Positions 36,801-48,394 of a stretch of DNA of 64,000 nt are shown one piece after another (positions within the stretch are counted from its first letter, which is position 1; the number at the start of each line of letters is the position of its first letter). The notes under the pieces were generated by a model. It saw nothing but the letters and a program-made list of their open reading frames with translations. It did not search any database and had not been told where the DNA came from. Made by a program: the position numbers and the translations under genes. The stretch comes from Parus major (lineage: Eukaryota > Chordata > Aves > Passeriformes > Paridae), in assembly GCF_001522545.3 (NCBI RefSeq), contig NC_031792.1, positions 1,633,500 through 1,697,499 on the forward strand. Reading direction: 5' to 3'.

Positions 36801-39800
36801 TGAATTCAAATTGTTATTCCATGTTGAAATATATTATTCCATGTATAAATTCAGCTTGTTACTCCATGTTTAAATTGAATTTATTCCATTTTTAACTCTT
36901 GCAGAGCTGAGCTCTACCTGCTGTTTTGCCACTGTGCTCTCTTCATCCTCCTCCTTTCCTGGGCTGCTCAGAGCCTTTATCCAGAGGTTTTTCAGCGAGG
37001 ATATTTCACTCATTACCCTGTGATACAGAACTTTTACCTGAGGTCCAAAATAAAAAGCAAATAAATAAAAATGAAGAAATAAATAAAATAAATAAAATAA
37101 ATAAAATAAATAAAATAAAAAGCTGAAGGCAACTGGTGAAATTTCCCTTTATGTACTGATCCCTGAGCTGGGTCAGTTTTTTGAGGAATGATGATTTTTA
37201 TTTATCTGTTAAATGTTTGCTGTGATCCAGCTCCCTCTGCTGTCTTTAAAAACCTCACCTGGAGTTACCAGAGTGCCACATGTGGGGTCAGATTTGGGCT
37301 GGGAAATGCTCTCCTATTGATTTAATTAATATATTTACCATAAAATTCAAATTACACACTCATCTAGTCATTTATTCATCTCTCCTCAGTTTGACATGCA
37401 GGTCTCCAGTGTAGAAAATCCATATTTATTTTCATTTTCTAGATGAAAACTTGAGGCTGAAAGCTGAAGTTGCTTTCCAAAAATTGTCAGTTCAGAACAG
37501 AAAAGAATTTTAAGAAAACCAAAATATTTTGCCTTAAGGCCACTGCTCTTCCCACTTTTTGGAAATAAAATGAGGACAGATTGATTTATTTCTTGTGCCC
37601 TAAAGAGATGAAAGTTGAAATAAAGCATCGACCTCATGGTCAAGGGTTGATGAAACAATGGGAACAGACAAAATTATTCAGGTTTGGGCTTTTCACATGG
37701 AAAGCAGCTTCAAATCTTGATTTTTACCTCTTCTTTGAAGTTCCCCAGCGTGGTGGTGACAGACTGGGACTGCCTCAGCAGCAGCTCAAAGAAAACTTCG
37801 GTGTTAAAAGAGTCGAGGTCTATTTGTCCTTCAGGCTCCCAGGCATTCCCCCTCCTCAGGAAACAGGCTGGAAAGAGGAATTTTCATTTAGTAATGCTGG
37901 GGGGTTATTTATTAAAAAATTTCCTTTTATTTATTCAATTTTCAATTTATTTTTTATTTTCTTTTACTTATCTTTCTAATGAATTTTTAATTTTTTATTT
38001 ATTTTTCATTTTTTTCTTTATTTTCTTTTACTGATTTTTTTTGTTTGTTTCTTCTTTTCTTTCTTTTATAAATTTTATCTCTTATTTCATTACTTTTAGG
38101 TTGGTTCTGCACACAAATGCTCAACCCAGCAGCCTGAACATAGGATTTGGCTCCCTTTCTGTGCAGAACCCCACTGATTTTTAGTTTTTTGGGGTTTTTT
38201 GTTGCCTGACCTGTGCCAGCAGCGCTGTGGGAGTGCCCAGCCTGGGGCTGCAGAGAGGGGTGAGGCTTTTCCATGGAAAACACAGCTGGAATTTTGGAGG
38301 AATATCCCTGCAGGTTGTGCTTCAGCTGCTGCCTGCGGAACCGGGGGCTGGGGCTGCCCCTCCATGCCCAGCCCTGGCCCCGGCACAGGAGCTGCAAAAC
38401 ACCAAAATTCACCAAAATTCACTAAATAATTCCCTTTTCTTCTTCAATCATTCCTTTTTCTTCTTCAATAATCCCCTTTTCTTCTTCAATAATTCCTTTT
38501 TCTTCTTCAATAATTCCCATTTCTTCTTCTTCCCCCTCCCACTGATGCAATTCACTCACCAGCCCTCACCCAGCACCTACCCCAGAGCCGGATTTCTAAT
38601 TATTAATAACCATAATCAACAATTAGAAATTAATATTTCTAATTACTCTATATGATATTAACATATATAATAAAATATATTATATATATTCTAATTAATA
38701 TTTCTAATTATTAATAGTAAATATAACAATCTAATTATTAACAAAATTATTACTAATCAATTATTAATATATTAATAATTAATGATAGAATAATATATAT
38801 AATATATAATTATATAAATATATGTTAAAATATAAATATATAATATGTAAAATATACATAATATGTAAAGTATACATAATATGTAAAATATACATAATAT
38901 GTAAAGTATGCATAATATATAAAATATACATAATATGCAAAGTATACATAATATGTAAAATATACATAATATGTAAAATGTATTTAATATATAAAATGTA
39001 TATAATACATAAAATATTTATAATATATAAATGTTATATATAATATAATATAATAAATAAAGTTATATATTACTATATATAGAACATAAAAATATATATA
39101 TAATATAAATATATGTGTGTGTGTGTATATATATATATATATAGGGGTTTTTATGGGATCAGTTCATGGGGATAAATTTCACCCCATCTATAAACCATAA
39201 AATGGGCTTGGGTTACAATTTATTCTGATTTTCAGCTTGGGGAGAGCAGCCAAATTACGAGTTCTTGTTTAAAATCATCTAACATTGACTAAAACCAACA
39301 AAAAACAAAGGAATTGGGGGTTCATTTTGTAAAACCCCGTCATATTCTGTGAGAAATTCAGATTAATTTTACTTACTGCCAACGCCAGGGAGGCCGCCAG
39401 CAGCAGGAGGAGCCCGGAGCTCACCGCAGCGATCGCTGCCCAGTCAGGGCTGAGCAGCAGCTCCCTTCTCCTGGCAATTCCCACCTGGACAGCAAATCTG
39501 GGAATGCTGGGGAAGAAGGGACCATCCTCATAGCAGTGTCCCCCCGCTGGCATCACCCTGAGGTACTGCACGACAACACAAACTCAAATTTATCGCGTTA
39601 AATCCATTTTTCCCGCATTTACGAACTGAGCAGGGATCACGCCCTGGCAGAAACAAACTCGGGTTATTTCTGTGCTACAAAAAGGCACTCACGGGTTCTG
39701 GCGGCTTCCAAACTTTCACCTGCAGCACAAAATTCTTTTCCAGGAGGGAAATGATAAATAAAAAAGGGTTTTTTTATGTACAAACCATTTTCTTGTGCTT

Positions 39801-42800
39801 GTTGCTGCTCAGCCGGAGCACGTAAGTGCCGGGGGACTGGAAGTGGAAAAGGAACAGGAGGATTTTCTGGGAATTTCTGGAAATCTCCCTGATTTCCTCC
39901 CTGAGGCTCCGGAAATCTCCCCAGTCAAATTCAGCGTTTGTGTTGTACAGGTTGTTTCTAGGAGGGAACACATAAAAATTCCTTGTGGTTGCCCTTTTTT
40001 ATATTGAATTATTTTTATTTCTAGGCTCATAACTAGGGTGGAGGTTTATGAATTGGGAGTTGTTGATCCCAGCAGGAAATTGAGGAGCATCAGGGGGATT
40101 TCAGGCACGGAAATGTCCCCACAGCTCCAGCATTTCCCCCCCAAAATACAGCAATTAACCCCAAGGAACTGGAATTTTTATTTACCTGTGCAAAAACAGT
40201 TCCTGGGAGCCCTTCTAGGCCAGGAATGGCATCGCCAAGACTTGAAGAGCAGTTAGTACAGATTTAATTTTGCCTATTTTAATGAGTAAACTTGAATTTC
40301 TTAATGACTTAAATGCTGTTTCCTACAGCACAGCCCTCTCTGTGAAAAATACATTGAATTATGGTTAATAAAGAGAATTTTTACCGTTCCTTGTCACTTC
40401 TTTCAATTCTGTGTTGGAAAGAAGGTGAAGAATTTCTCTTTGCTGAAGTGAAAATGTCTGAGAGGAGCTCTTTTCTGTTCTTGGTTGTACTTACACATCA
40501 TAAACTGGGAAATGCTCCCTGGAGACGAGGAACAGCAGGGTGACGTTGCCACTGATGCAGGTGGTGGGGTTGAGGATGCCAAAGAATTTGGGTTGGGATG
40601 TGGAATTTGGGGGGCTCAGGGGATCCCTGCACTCCTCGGGGCCAGGGTGATCTGTGAGAGCACAAAACAGCCTCAGGAGATGGAAATTCCTTTTTATATT
40701 CATAAATAGATGCTTAAATAGATAATAAAATATAATTTCTATATTATGTATAACATGTACTGTATATTTATAGAGTATATGTAAAATTTAATTTAATTTA
40801 ATACAATTTAATTTAATATCATTCATTAGTACTTTTTTACTTATTTTAATTTAATTTCATATATAATATTAATAATACAATTTAATTCAATTCATTAGAA
40901 TTTACTTATTCAAATTTAATTTCATATATAATATTATTAATAATATTTATTATAGTATAAATATATAAAATACTTATATTTATATTTAAATATATTTATC
41001 TTTATAATATAAATATATTTTTATAAGATAAATAGAAATAAATAATAAAAATGAATGTATAAATATATATAAATATATATATAAACATCTAGTAATAGAA
41101 ATGAAGTAAATCTGAGTCTGAAATTGTATAAATATATAGAAATAAAAAGATGAATATATAAAAATGAAAATTAGAGATATATACATAAATATAGAATATA
41201 GATATGTATATTGTATTAAAATATAAGTATATATAGATATAAATATATATATATGTAGATTTAGTTTCTTGAATTATTAGACAATTTTCAAGACAATGAA
41301 ACAGAGAATTCCTGAAGAATCCCAGCTCTGCCCAAAGTGAGGAATGGGAACAGAAGGAGCCCTGGCAGAGCCTGGGGAGCTGCAGGAATCCCTGGAATTC
41401 TGCGTATTTTTTCATTTTCTGAGGGAATTACTGGTGTTCCCTGTGTGTGGGTGCTGCAGGGGCTGTGTGCACGTGACAAAAGCACAATTAATTTTCAGAA
41501 TATCTCAATGAAATACAAATTCAGGAGCTTTGCAGGACTCACCTGCAGCTGCTGCTGAAGGAGAATTCATTCGGTGAAGAGGTGAAGCCTCATCCAGCAC
41601 CACGAGGTCGTGAAATTGTTGAGGGTCAGGATTATAAACCCCTAAAAATCCTTTCCCTGGAGTGGTAGAAAACCCAAAACTCGGTCATTTCTGCTTCTCA
41701 CTATGAATTTTGCTCTGAATTCAGCTTTTCCTTGTAGAACATCTGCTCAGCAAAGCCCCCAGGCCTCACCTGCAACCTCGAAACCCAAATGGGATCATTT
41801 TTAGCACATTCTGCTCATTCTGGGGCACTTCTTAAAAACATCTTGGCCTTGCCCAAAGCTTTTAGGGATTTTTTGATGCAGCAACTGCTTGAACTTGGTT
41901 GAAATCAATGAACCTGTGCTGGGGCAAATAATTCTTTCCTATTGCCTGTATGAAATTTTCTGTGCAAATTCTGCTTTGAAGCCTGGATCTGGAATTCTGA
42001 GGGGAAAGTTTTCAGCTCCTTCGAATAATTTCAATAATTTCTTTTCCTCACCGCTCATCTCCACCAGGTGTGCAGGATGGGTTTGTTGTCCTGCAGCACA
42101 GACATCTTCCAAAGAGAAATTTGGTCTAGGTAGAACTTTCCTTAAGCCTTCCAAGAGAACAGCAGTCTAGGAGAAAAATAATTCAGATTTTTCTTCTTTT
42201 TTAACCTTAATTTTATTCTATTTTTTTTCCCATGGTCAAAATATAATTAAAAAGTACTTTATGTGATTAATAGAATAAGGTTTGAGGATTTGCTGTTGTT
42301 GTTGTATTCTAGAATTTTCTGAGCAAAAGGAATGAGGGGAGAAGCAGGGAGATGGTGGAAATGAAGAGTTTTATTTCACCTTGCTGCCATTGGTGTGGGT
42401 GATGAGAAGCTGAGCTGTTTTCCCCGCACAGGAGAGCTGCAGGGTGGTTTTTTGGTGCCTCCTGCACTGAGAGTCGCACACCCCCTCCAGGCTGCCAGAG
42501 TGACAAATGCAGAGCCCAAGGAATTTGTCATAGCCTTGGAAATCCCTGGGCACAGCACAGACCTGCAGGAGGAGAGGGAAGAACTGTGCTGGAACATCCA
42601 GGCCTTCCTAAAGCTGAAATAGAGACAAAACCTCCTGTGCAAACAACAAACAACCCTGCAGTGCCATGCTGGGTGTGCCCCGTGAAGGAAGACACGGGGA
42701 ATTTTGCTTTTTGGGGTGTTTTCTGCCCAGATTTGGGATTTAATGAATGTACAAATACCTTCTGGGAGCAGTAGCGAGCCCATCCTGTCTTGGTCAGGCA

Positions 42801-43871
42801 CTGTCCCTCCTGGTTTCGGGAGGCTGGCTCCCGGCACACGGGGTACCTTTGTCTGGTGCAGAGTTTTCCATCCATCCCAGACCTCCTAAATCCAGGGGGG
42901 CAGGTGCAGAGGGCATCACGAGGCTGGGAATTCAAACACAGCTTTGTTTGGTGTCCAAACCTCCCAGGATTGCTGTAACCCTGAGGAATCCAGAATATTT
43001 CTAAACCTGCTATCCCCACTCCCTCCCCTGCGGATAAAGAGAGAAAGGAAAAGCGAGAATGAGCAAAAAGTGGATTTTTTGCTGGAGGATCAATGGGAAT
43101 TTCTCCCGTACCTGGAACACCTGCCCTTTCCCGAGGCACACACAGGTGCTCTGCCCCTCTGCAGGCTGCTCTGCCTCAGAGCCACAGGGAAAACAGGATT
43201 TTTGGCCAGGCCTGGGGTTGAAGAAATCCACAGGGCAGGGCAGGCAGCTGTGGGAGGGCAGCGCTGCCCCATCCGAGCGGAACGTTCCCGGTGGACACGG
43301 CACCGAGCTGTTCCCTCCAGGACAGAAAAATCCTTGGAAAAGCAAAAAACATCCCTGTCAGTTTTCCCTCTGCAAAGAGGTTTGTGGTGCAGGTGAATGG
43401 CTGTGCTTCCAGTTTAAATATTGCAGCATATTTTAGGTCATAAATTGGTTAAATGCATCCTGCTTCACCCAAAACACTCCCTAATTTCAATATTATTTAA
43501 TTTCGTGATGCAGAGAGGAGCTCTTCTGGGATGTGAATGTTATGACAATGAAATGCAGCGCTCTGCATTTGTTCTCTAAGCTTTTTTACCTGTTTTTTAC
43601 CTGTTGCTTAAAGTCATATTCCTTACCAAGAATAATTTTCTGCAATGTGAATTTCAGCAAGCCCAATTGATTATCTGAGAATAATTGTAACAAAAATCAG
43701 GCCTGACTGCATTTTTATTGAGGAATATGTGACTGAGAAGCAAATAATCTCTGATAAATTATCCACAATTACCTGCTGGACAAAGTGGCAGGCTCTGTTC
43801 TCTTCTTTTGCAGTGAATCCCACTCTGGCACTCCTCATCTTTTTGAATTTCCCCGCTGGTGCCAGGCAAGG
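27821..43871 (-). CDS. Large unnamed type I membrane protein: GCC2/GCC3 ectodomain, one span, long coiled-coil cytoplasmic region (5' end missing)
   Basis: I do not recognise a named gene. By chaining GT-AG exons I recover 31 exons (4754 nt) whose phases all match and that contain no internal stop, giving at least 1583 residues to the stop at 27821-27823. The first recovered exon (43871-43773) starts inside a codon, so one or more 5' exons, including the signal peptide, lie further right. The order is: cysteine-rich GCC2/GCC3 (ephrin-receptor-like) repeats with CPPGTF, LPCPVDFF and CTCPPGF; a Cys-poor ectodomain half; a membrane span at recovered residues about 453-475; then about 1100 mainly Glu/Lys/Leu/Gln helical residues. 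The arrangement resembles a receptor or ciliary membrane protein in outline only; function is not inferred. It is tail to tail with BTG4. Exon coordinates are in the two block entries below. Confidence 0.86.
31013..31085. repeat. GGAAT/GGGAAT microsatellite
   Basis: Imperfect tandem of ggaatggggaat-type units in an intron of the GCC2/GCC3 gene. Confidence 0.85.
31772..31945. repeat. AT-rich array (intronic)
   Basis: Low-complexity TATA/ATAT sequence between the exons 31337-31535 and 32077-32217. Confidence 0.9.
32868..33187. repeat. AT-rich array (intronic)
   Basis: About 320 bp of nearly pure A/T with imperfect ATATAATA units, between the exons 32365-32529 and 33337-33528. Confidence 0.93.
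36311..36440. repeat. AT-rich array (intronic)
   Basis: Low-complexity AT sequence between the exons 36048-36219 and 36918-37037. Confidence 0.88.
37070..37122. repeat. (AAATAAAAT)n microsatellite
   Basis: Tandem AAATAAAATAAAT units directly upstream of an acceptor of the GCC2/GCC3 gene on the minus strand. Confidence 0.9.
38430..38535. repeat. Approximately 23-bp tandem repeat (CTTCTTCAATAATTCC type)
   Basis: About five units of the form attccttttttcttcttcaat. On the sense (minus) strand it is purine-rich and ends about 40 nt before the acceptor of the first cytoplasmic exon. Confidence 0.9.
38640..39145. repeat. AT-rich array with 18-bp units, ending in (TG)n and (TA)n
   Basis: The core at about 38835-39010 is a tandem of 18-bp units of the type tacataatatgtaaaata, roughly ten copies. 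It is followed by TATATA, TGTGTG and TATATA runs. It lies in the intron after the transmembrane exon. Confidence 0.93.
39377..43871 (-). other. Ectodomain and transmembrane exons of the GCC2/GCC3 gene
   Basis: Exons in transcript order are 43871-43773, 43332-43112, 42923-42759, 42562-42380, 42166-42052, 41641-41543, 40651-40495, 39957-39786, 39719-39693 (27 nt) and 39565-39377. The second exon is typical GCC2/GCC3: GFFCPGG, then VPCPPGTF, LPCPV, SCFPCG and CVCLGKGQVFQ. The third continues PRDALCTCPPGF and has further Cys. The 42562-42380 exon adds a CICHSG..C..QC cluster. The 39565-39377 exon ends in the membrane span, a run beginning AAIAAVSSGLLLLL and ending in Leu-Ala. For the third exon the acceptor at 42924-42925 was chosen because the more distant acceptor near 43030 gives the wrong phase and a stop. 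Confidence 0.85.
40690..41265. repeat. AT-rich array (intronic)
   Basis: Almost pure A/T, about 570 bp, with ATTTAATTTAAT and AAATATATAAAT units, in the intron between 40651 and 41543. Confidence 0.92.
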
Positions 43872-44524
43872 CTGGAAAAAGAGAGAAAAAGAAGAGGAAA
43901 AGGGCCATGGATTTGTTGCCCTGAGCAGCTTGAGCAGCCAAAAGTGGGTGAGTAACAGAGGGGTGAGGAGAGCTTTCCTTTCCTGCTGAATATTTCATGG
44001 TCAGGGAGAGTTAAAAGATTGGTGTGAAATATTTATGGGAGTTATTTGAGCCCCACAGGTCACAGAGCAGAGCTGTTCTCTGCCCAATCCAAGGAATATT
44101 CACATGGAATGAGGCCAGGGAAGCCCTGATTTGTCATTTCAGAGTTTGCTCCTGGGCAAGATGAAGTTTCAGGGGTTCACACATCAACCCTGGCTTTGGA
44201 AAGTCCATAAATCCTCATGTTCCACAAGGGATCATCAGTAAATGTGGGATCAGCTGCGGTTCTGCGATATCCTCAGCATAAACTGTGCAGCCTAAAGCAA
44301 AAAGCTGTCGGGAAATCAGTGAATTTTGGGATTTTGCTATGAAAATTAACGATCCCCAGCTGGGTTGACCCCTCTGGTTTTCAGTAGTGATTCAGGGACC
44401 TGGTTCTGAAGGATTTCTGGGATTTTTGGAGGTGCCAAACCCCGGCAGGGCTCCTGCAGCGATATTCCCACAGCAGAGGGCAGCCTGGCTCCCTGCAGGA
44501 TGAGGAAGAGGGAATTGATGCCAC
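43872..44524. other. Unresolved 5' part of the GCC2/GCC3 gene
   Basis: The missing 5' exons should lie to the right of 43871. A segment ending at 44507 has a good minus-strand acceptor (cttcctcatcctgcag) and an open frame for 30-40 residues, but I could not confirm its phase or its donor. Confidence 0.3.
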
Positions 44525-45230
44525 ATTTAATATTTTATATGTTTATATTTTATATAAAATATATTTTACATATTTTATATGAGACCTCACCCTCGTAATC
44601 CAGAGCAGAAATCCCAGCTCTGTGCCATGCTGGAGATGTTCCACATGCAGCAGAGGTTTCTGTTTCCTCGTGGAGAAATTTATAATCAAATACTCCAGAG
44701 CATTTCTGGGTGGCTTTTCCCATCTTCTCATAACAAATGCAACGTTTTTCCTTAAAGTTCCTTCACAAAACTGCTTGGTCAAGGACCTGCAGCTGGGTGG
44801 AGTTTATAAATATATATATATTTATATAATCTTTTATATATATATAATAAATGTCATTATATGATATATTCATTATACATGATATATTATAAATGATACA
44901 TTACATATAACATATAAAATATAAAATATAAAATATAATATATTGTATATAATATATTATATATAATATAATATATATAATATTTAATATTTAATATATC
45001 ATATATCTTATATCTTATATATTATATATTATATATTATATATGTTATATGTTATATGTTATATGTTATATATTATATATTGTATATTTTGCATATTTTA
45101 TAGATTTTGTATATTTTTATATATATTCTATATATAATAAATGTTATTATATAATATGATATGATATATTAATTATACATTATACATTATAAATGATATA
45201 TATTATATATGATAGATTTTATATATAAAG
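44525..45230. repeat. AT-rich array, about 700 bp
   Basis: Tandem TATATAAT/ATATTATA sequence with short palindromic units, interrupted by about 240 bp of normal sequence at 44575-44810. Confidence 0.92.
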
Positions 45231-45699
45231 GGGTTTGCATATTTTGATTGATTTTGAGTGGCAGCCTGGGAGAAGAACAGAGGAGAGGAGTTTCTCAAGA
45301 GAAGAAATATTTATTTATGTGTTTGCCCAAGTTAGGACTGTGATTTAACCGGGAATGTGCAGAAATTGTCAGAAATTGTTGCTCCTCGGACAAATCTCGT
45401 GTCACAGTGAGTGCAGCAGAATATCCACTAAAATTTGGGTTTTAAAGCAGGATTTGTTTCCATCCGTGGGAAGCTGCAGCCGAAGCATCCCCGCTCCGAG
45501 GCTGCTGGAGGTGCCCGAACTCCGCATTCCCTGGGCGTGCCTGGAACTGCCCCCTTTGGAGGAATCCTGGAGCAGCCTGGAATGCAGGATCCCGCCTATC
45601 CCTGCAGGGCTCTGCTTTGCCTCAGGGTGAATTCTGCCCATTTGGATTTCACCCAGCTGCTGAGAAGGATTCCACAGCTTGTCCAGAGGTTCTGGAATT

Positions 45700-46080
45700 T
45701 CTTAGTATTTTATTTTAATTTTAATTTTCTTTTTTATTTTTATTTTTATCTTTATTTTTATCTTTATTTTTAATTTTAATTGTTATTTCCATTTTTATTT
45801 TTATTATCTTTATTATTGTTATTATTGTTATTTTAAAATTTAATTATTTCTATTATTGTTATTATTGTTGTTATTGTTATTATTGTTATTTTAAATTTTA
45901 ATTATATTATTGTTATTATTGTCGTTATTGTTATTATTGTTGTTATTGTTATTATTGTTGTTATTGTTGTTATTGTTGTTATTGTTATTATTGCTATTAT
46001 TGCTATTATTGTTACTGTTATTTGTCTTTTTTATTTTTATTTTCATTTATTTTTAAATTTGTATTATTGTTTTTGAAGTA
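45700..46080. repeat. (TTTTTA)n and (TTATTG)n microsatellite
   Basis: A T-rich hexanucleotide region passes into a long imperfect TTATTG/TTGTTA repeat. Confidence 0.93.
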
Positions 46081-48102
46081 TTTTTATATTTTCATTTTTA
46101 TCCACTGAAGAGTTTGGACAAACCTCCCAACCCTGGGCCTGGCAGAGCTCAGCTTTTGGGAATGATGACCCCAGAGATTCCCTGAGGAATTGAATACCAA
46201 AAGCAATTAGCAGCTTTCCTTCCCCTAGGAAATATTTTAGAGTCCTTATTCTGCTGTTGGCCACACAAATCAGTGAATGAATAAATAAATAAAAGTCTGT
46301 GATAAAATCTGAGTCCTGGGCTGGTGATTTCTGGCTCTGATGAGCATTTGATTCCCTTTTCCACAGAACTGATCCTCGTGTGCCAGGCTGGCGTTTTCCT
46401 GGCAGGGACGGGGATTTATCAGCCCCATAAAAGCTTTGGTGAATAATCAAACCCAAGAATTAATGCCTGAGTCACTCTCCCAGCCTTGGCTGACTTCAAT
46501 CATCGCCTACCTTTGCTTTTCAGGCTGGCAAAGGGGCAGGAAAACAAAGGGGAAGACTAAAAAAAAATCTGGTTTTATTTTTATTTTTAAATTTTAAAAT
46601 TCCGATATTTATTTCTTTATAAAAATCCGGTTTTAATTCTTAAATTTCAAAATTTTAGTTTTCAATTTTTTTCAAAAAAAAAAACAGTTTTCAAAGAAAA
46701 TGGGGAAATGAGCAGCTATCGGTTAATAGCACCTAAATCCACCAAATTATTGAGCATTTCACACTGAGCTCCTGAAAAGAGCAAACAAAACCAGCTCTGG
46801 GACTGTGAAATCATCCCTGATGCACACACAGAGAATTTTTATACTCACAGAATTATTTTGGCTTGGAATTCTGTTGTTTTTCTCCTTGCTGAATGAATCA
46901 CAGGTGTTTTCAGTCTCTATTCCACAAGATTCATGTGATTTTTAGCTGTTTTTAATCTATTTTTTAGCTACTTTTAAGCTATTTAACTGTTTTAAAGCTA
47001 ATTTTAGCTATTTTTAACTATTTTTCTTCCTGATCATTGGGCTTTGAACTGATTTATTTAAATTCCATGGCATCTGAACAAGCAGCTACTGATTTATCCC
47101 TAAAACCCATGGTTAGCAAGTCAGATAAACCAAATATTTGCCTTATTTCTCTGTAAAATTTCATGGAAATTCCTCAGCAAAAGGAGCCACAAGTGGAATA
47201 TGTTGACAAGCAAATATTTGACAAATATCTATTTTTCCCAAGCTATTATTTCCCCCCACTTTAGTCTCCAGCTATTATTTCCAGCCGGTTTTGGCTCTGC
47301 TGAAGGAGAGTTTATTTAGCCAACCCTTGGTTTACAACCACCTGAAGAGGAATTGTATAAATGCTGAAGTAATTTTTGAAGAGTTCTGGGGAAAGGCTGG
47401 GCAGTGGCTTTTGGGACAAAGCCAAGGGACTTTTGCAGGAATTGCCCTCAATGAACTCTCAGAGGATTCAGGGCCTTGAAAAATGCAATTTATTTTGAAC
47501 CTTGCCACATAAAACTCAAGCACAACCCGTGGCTTTTTTGGGGTCATTGGGCACCTCCAGAGCAACACCCACCCATGAGCTGGGGCTGTGAAAGTGGCAG
47601 ATTCTCTTTCTGTTTTCCTGCCTCTTTCTTTGGTTTATTTCTATTTTTCCACCGCTGTTTATTGCTCTTCTTTTTTATCCTTATTGGGGAATCACGACCA
47701 TAATATTGTTTTTTAATTGGCACAGCACCTCTGGCACTTGGAATTGGATTTCTGTGTTAAAAATAAAAAAAAAAAACAACCCTGGAGATAATTATTCTGA
47801 GATAATCCTGAAAAGCCAGCTGAATCTCAATTTAAATTTAAACAAATGAGGATGGAGGCCAAAGAGAGCTCAGAATTTATTCAAATCCCACGGACTGGAA
47901 GTGGTTTATTTTCACTTAGGCTTTCCAGTTGTATTTTTGCAGCGGGAATGTTTTGTAGATAGCTGGATTAAAACATAAATTTTATCTCTGCAGCCCTGAC
48001 TCTGGGGGAGGAGGAGATGTGAGGAGTCAAACCCCAAAGTTTATTTAATCTGTGTGGGAATGCAGCTGAGGTTTTTTTGGGGTTTTAACGGACGAGAAGG
48101 GG

Positions 48103-48394
48103 ATAAATAGCGTGCTGCAAGGAAAGAAAATAAACTGCACTGCTGGAGCTGTGTCACAGTGTAAATGTCACCAGGATGGACTTTCACAGCTCTGAAGCTC
48201 AGCAAACAGCGCTTGGCTCCGAGCTCGAGGAACTCGAGCGTTCTGGGGAAGTTTATCAGCCCCAGCTATCGGAGCAGGGCTTGCCTGGCTGTGGGAGCAA
48301 AGATTCCGGAGAAAAGGAAAGGTCCCGTGGGCTGGGAGTCACAACGTGCACACCTGGGAGCAGCGGGGATGGGATCAGAAACTGGCCAAACTAA
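48103..48394 (+). other. Candidate promoter and short open frame
   Basis: An ATAAATAG box at 48103-48110 is followed about 65 nt later by an ATG in a strong context (ccaggATGG, ATG at 48176). The frame encodes 72 residues, beginning MDFHSSEAQQTALGSELEEL, rich in Glu/Gln/Ser and ending at 48394. A GT at about 48322 could be a donor. No family is recognised and no downstream exon was found, so this could be a lone first exon, a small gene or chance. Confidence 0.25.

Larger units (their letters stand above)
27821..38391 (-). other. Cytoplasmic coiled-coil exons of the GCC2/GCC3 gene
   Basis: Exons in transcript order are 38391-38211, 37867-37728, 37037-36918, 36219-36048, 35772-35613, 35389-35269, 34863-34627, 34415-34278, 34068-33820, 33528-33337, 32529-32365, 32217-32077, 31535-31337, 30957-30871, 30715-30596, 30153-30032, 29946-29860, 29250-29104, 28785-28591, 28328-28207 and 28052-27821. 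The first is Arg-rich and follows the membrane span. Several exons read as strong amphipathic helix, for example 34068-33820 (AEAEAELRKMQAQFRLELQS), 32217-32077 and the last exon (LEKESLVKQINALEEEIAQG). No enzyme motif is visible. At 30715 the acceptor cccag was preferred to the nearer gcag because only the former keeps the frame. Confidence 0.85.

Noticed and set aside
38779..39043. Open frames of repeated Ile/Tyr/His/Met
   Set aside because: Translation of the 18-bp AT-rich array.
42924..43030. Longer version of the third GCC2/GCC3 exon starting near 43030
   Set aside because: Its acceptor is good, but joining it to the preceding exon puts it in the wrong phase with an early stop; the nearer acceptor fits the CVCLGKGQVFQ-PRDALC family pattern.
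45470..45640. Small GC-richer patch as a promoter of the GCC2/GCC3 gene
   Set aside because: Few CpGs, no promoter motif and no exon that joins in phase; position alone is not enough.
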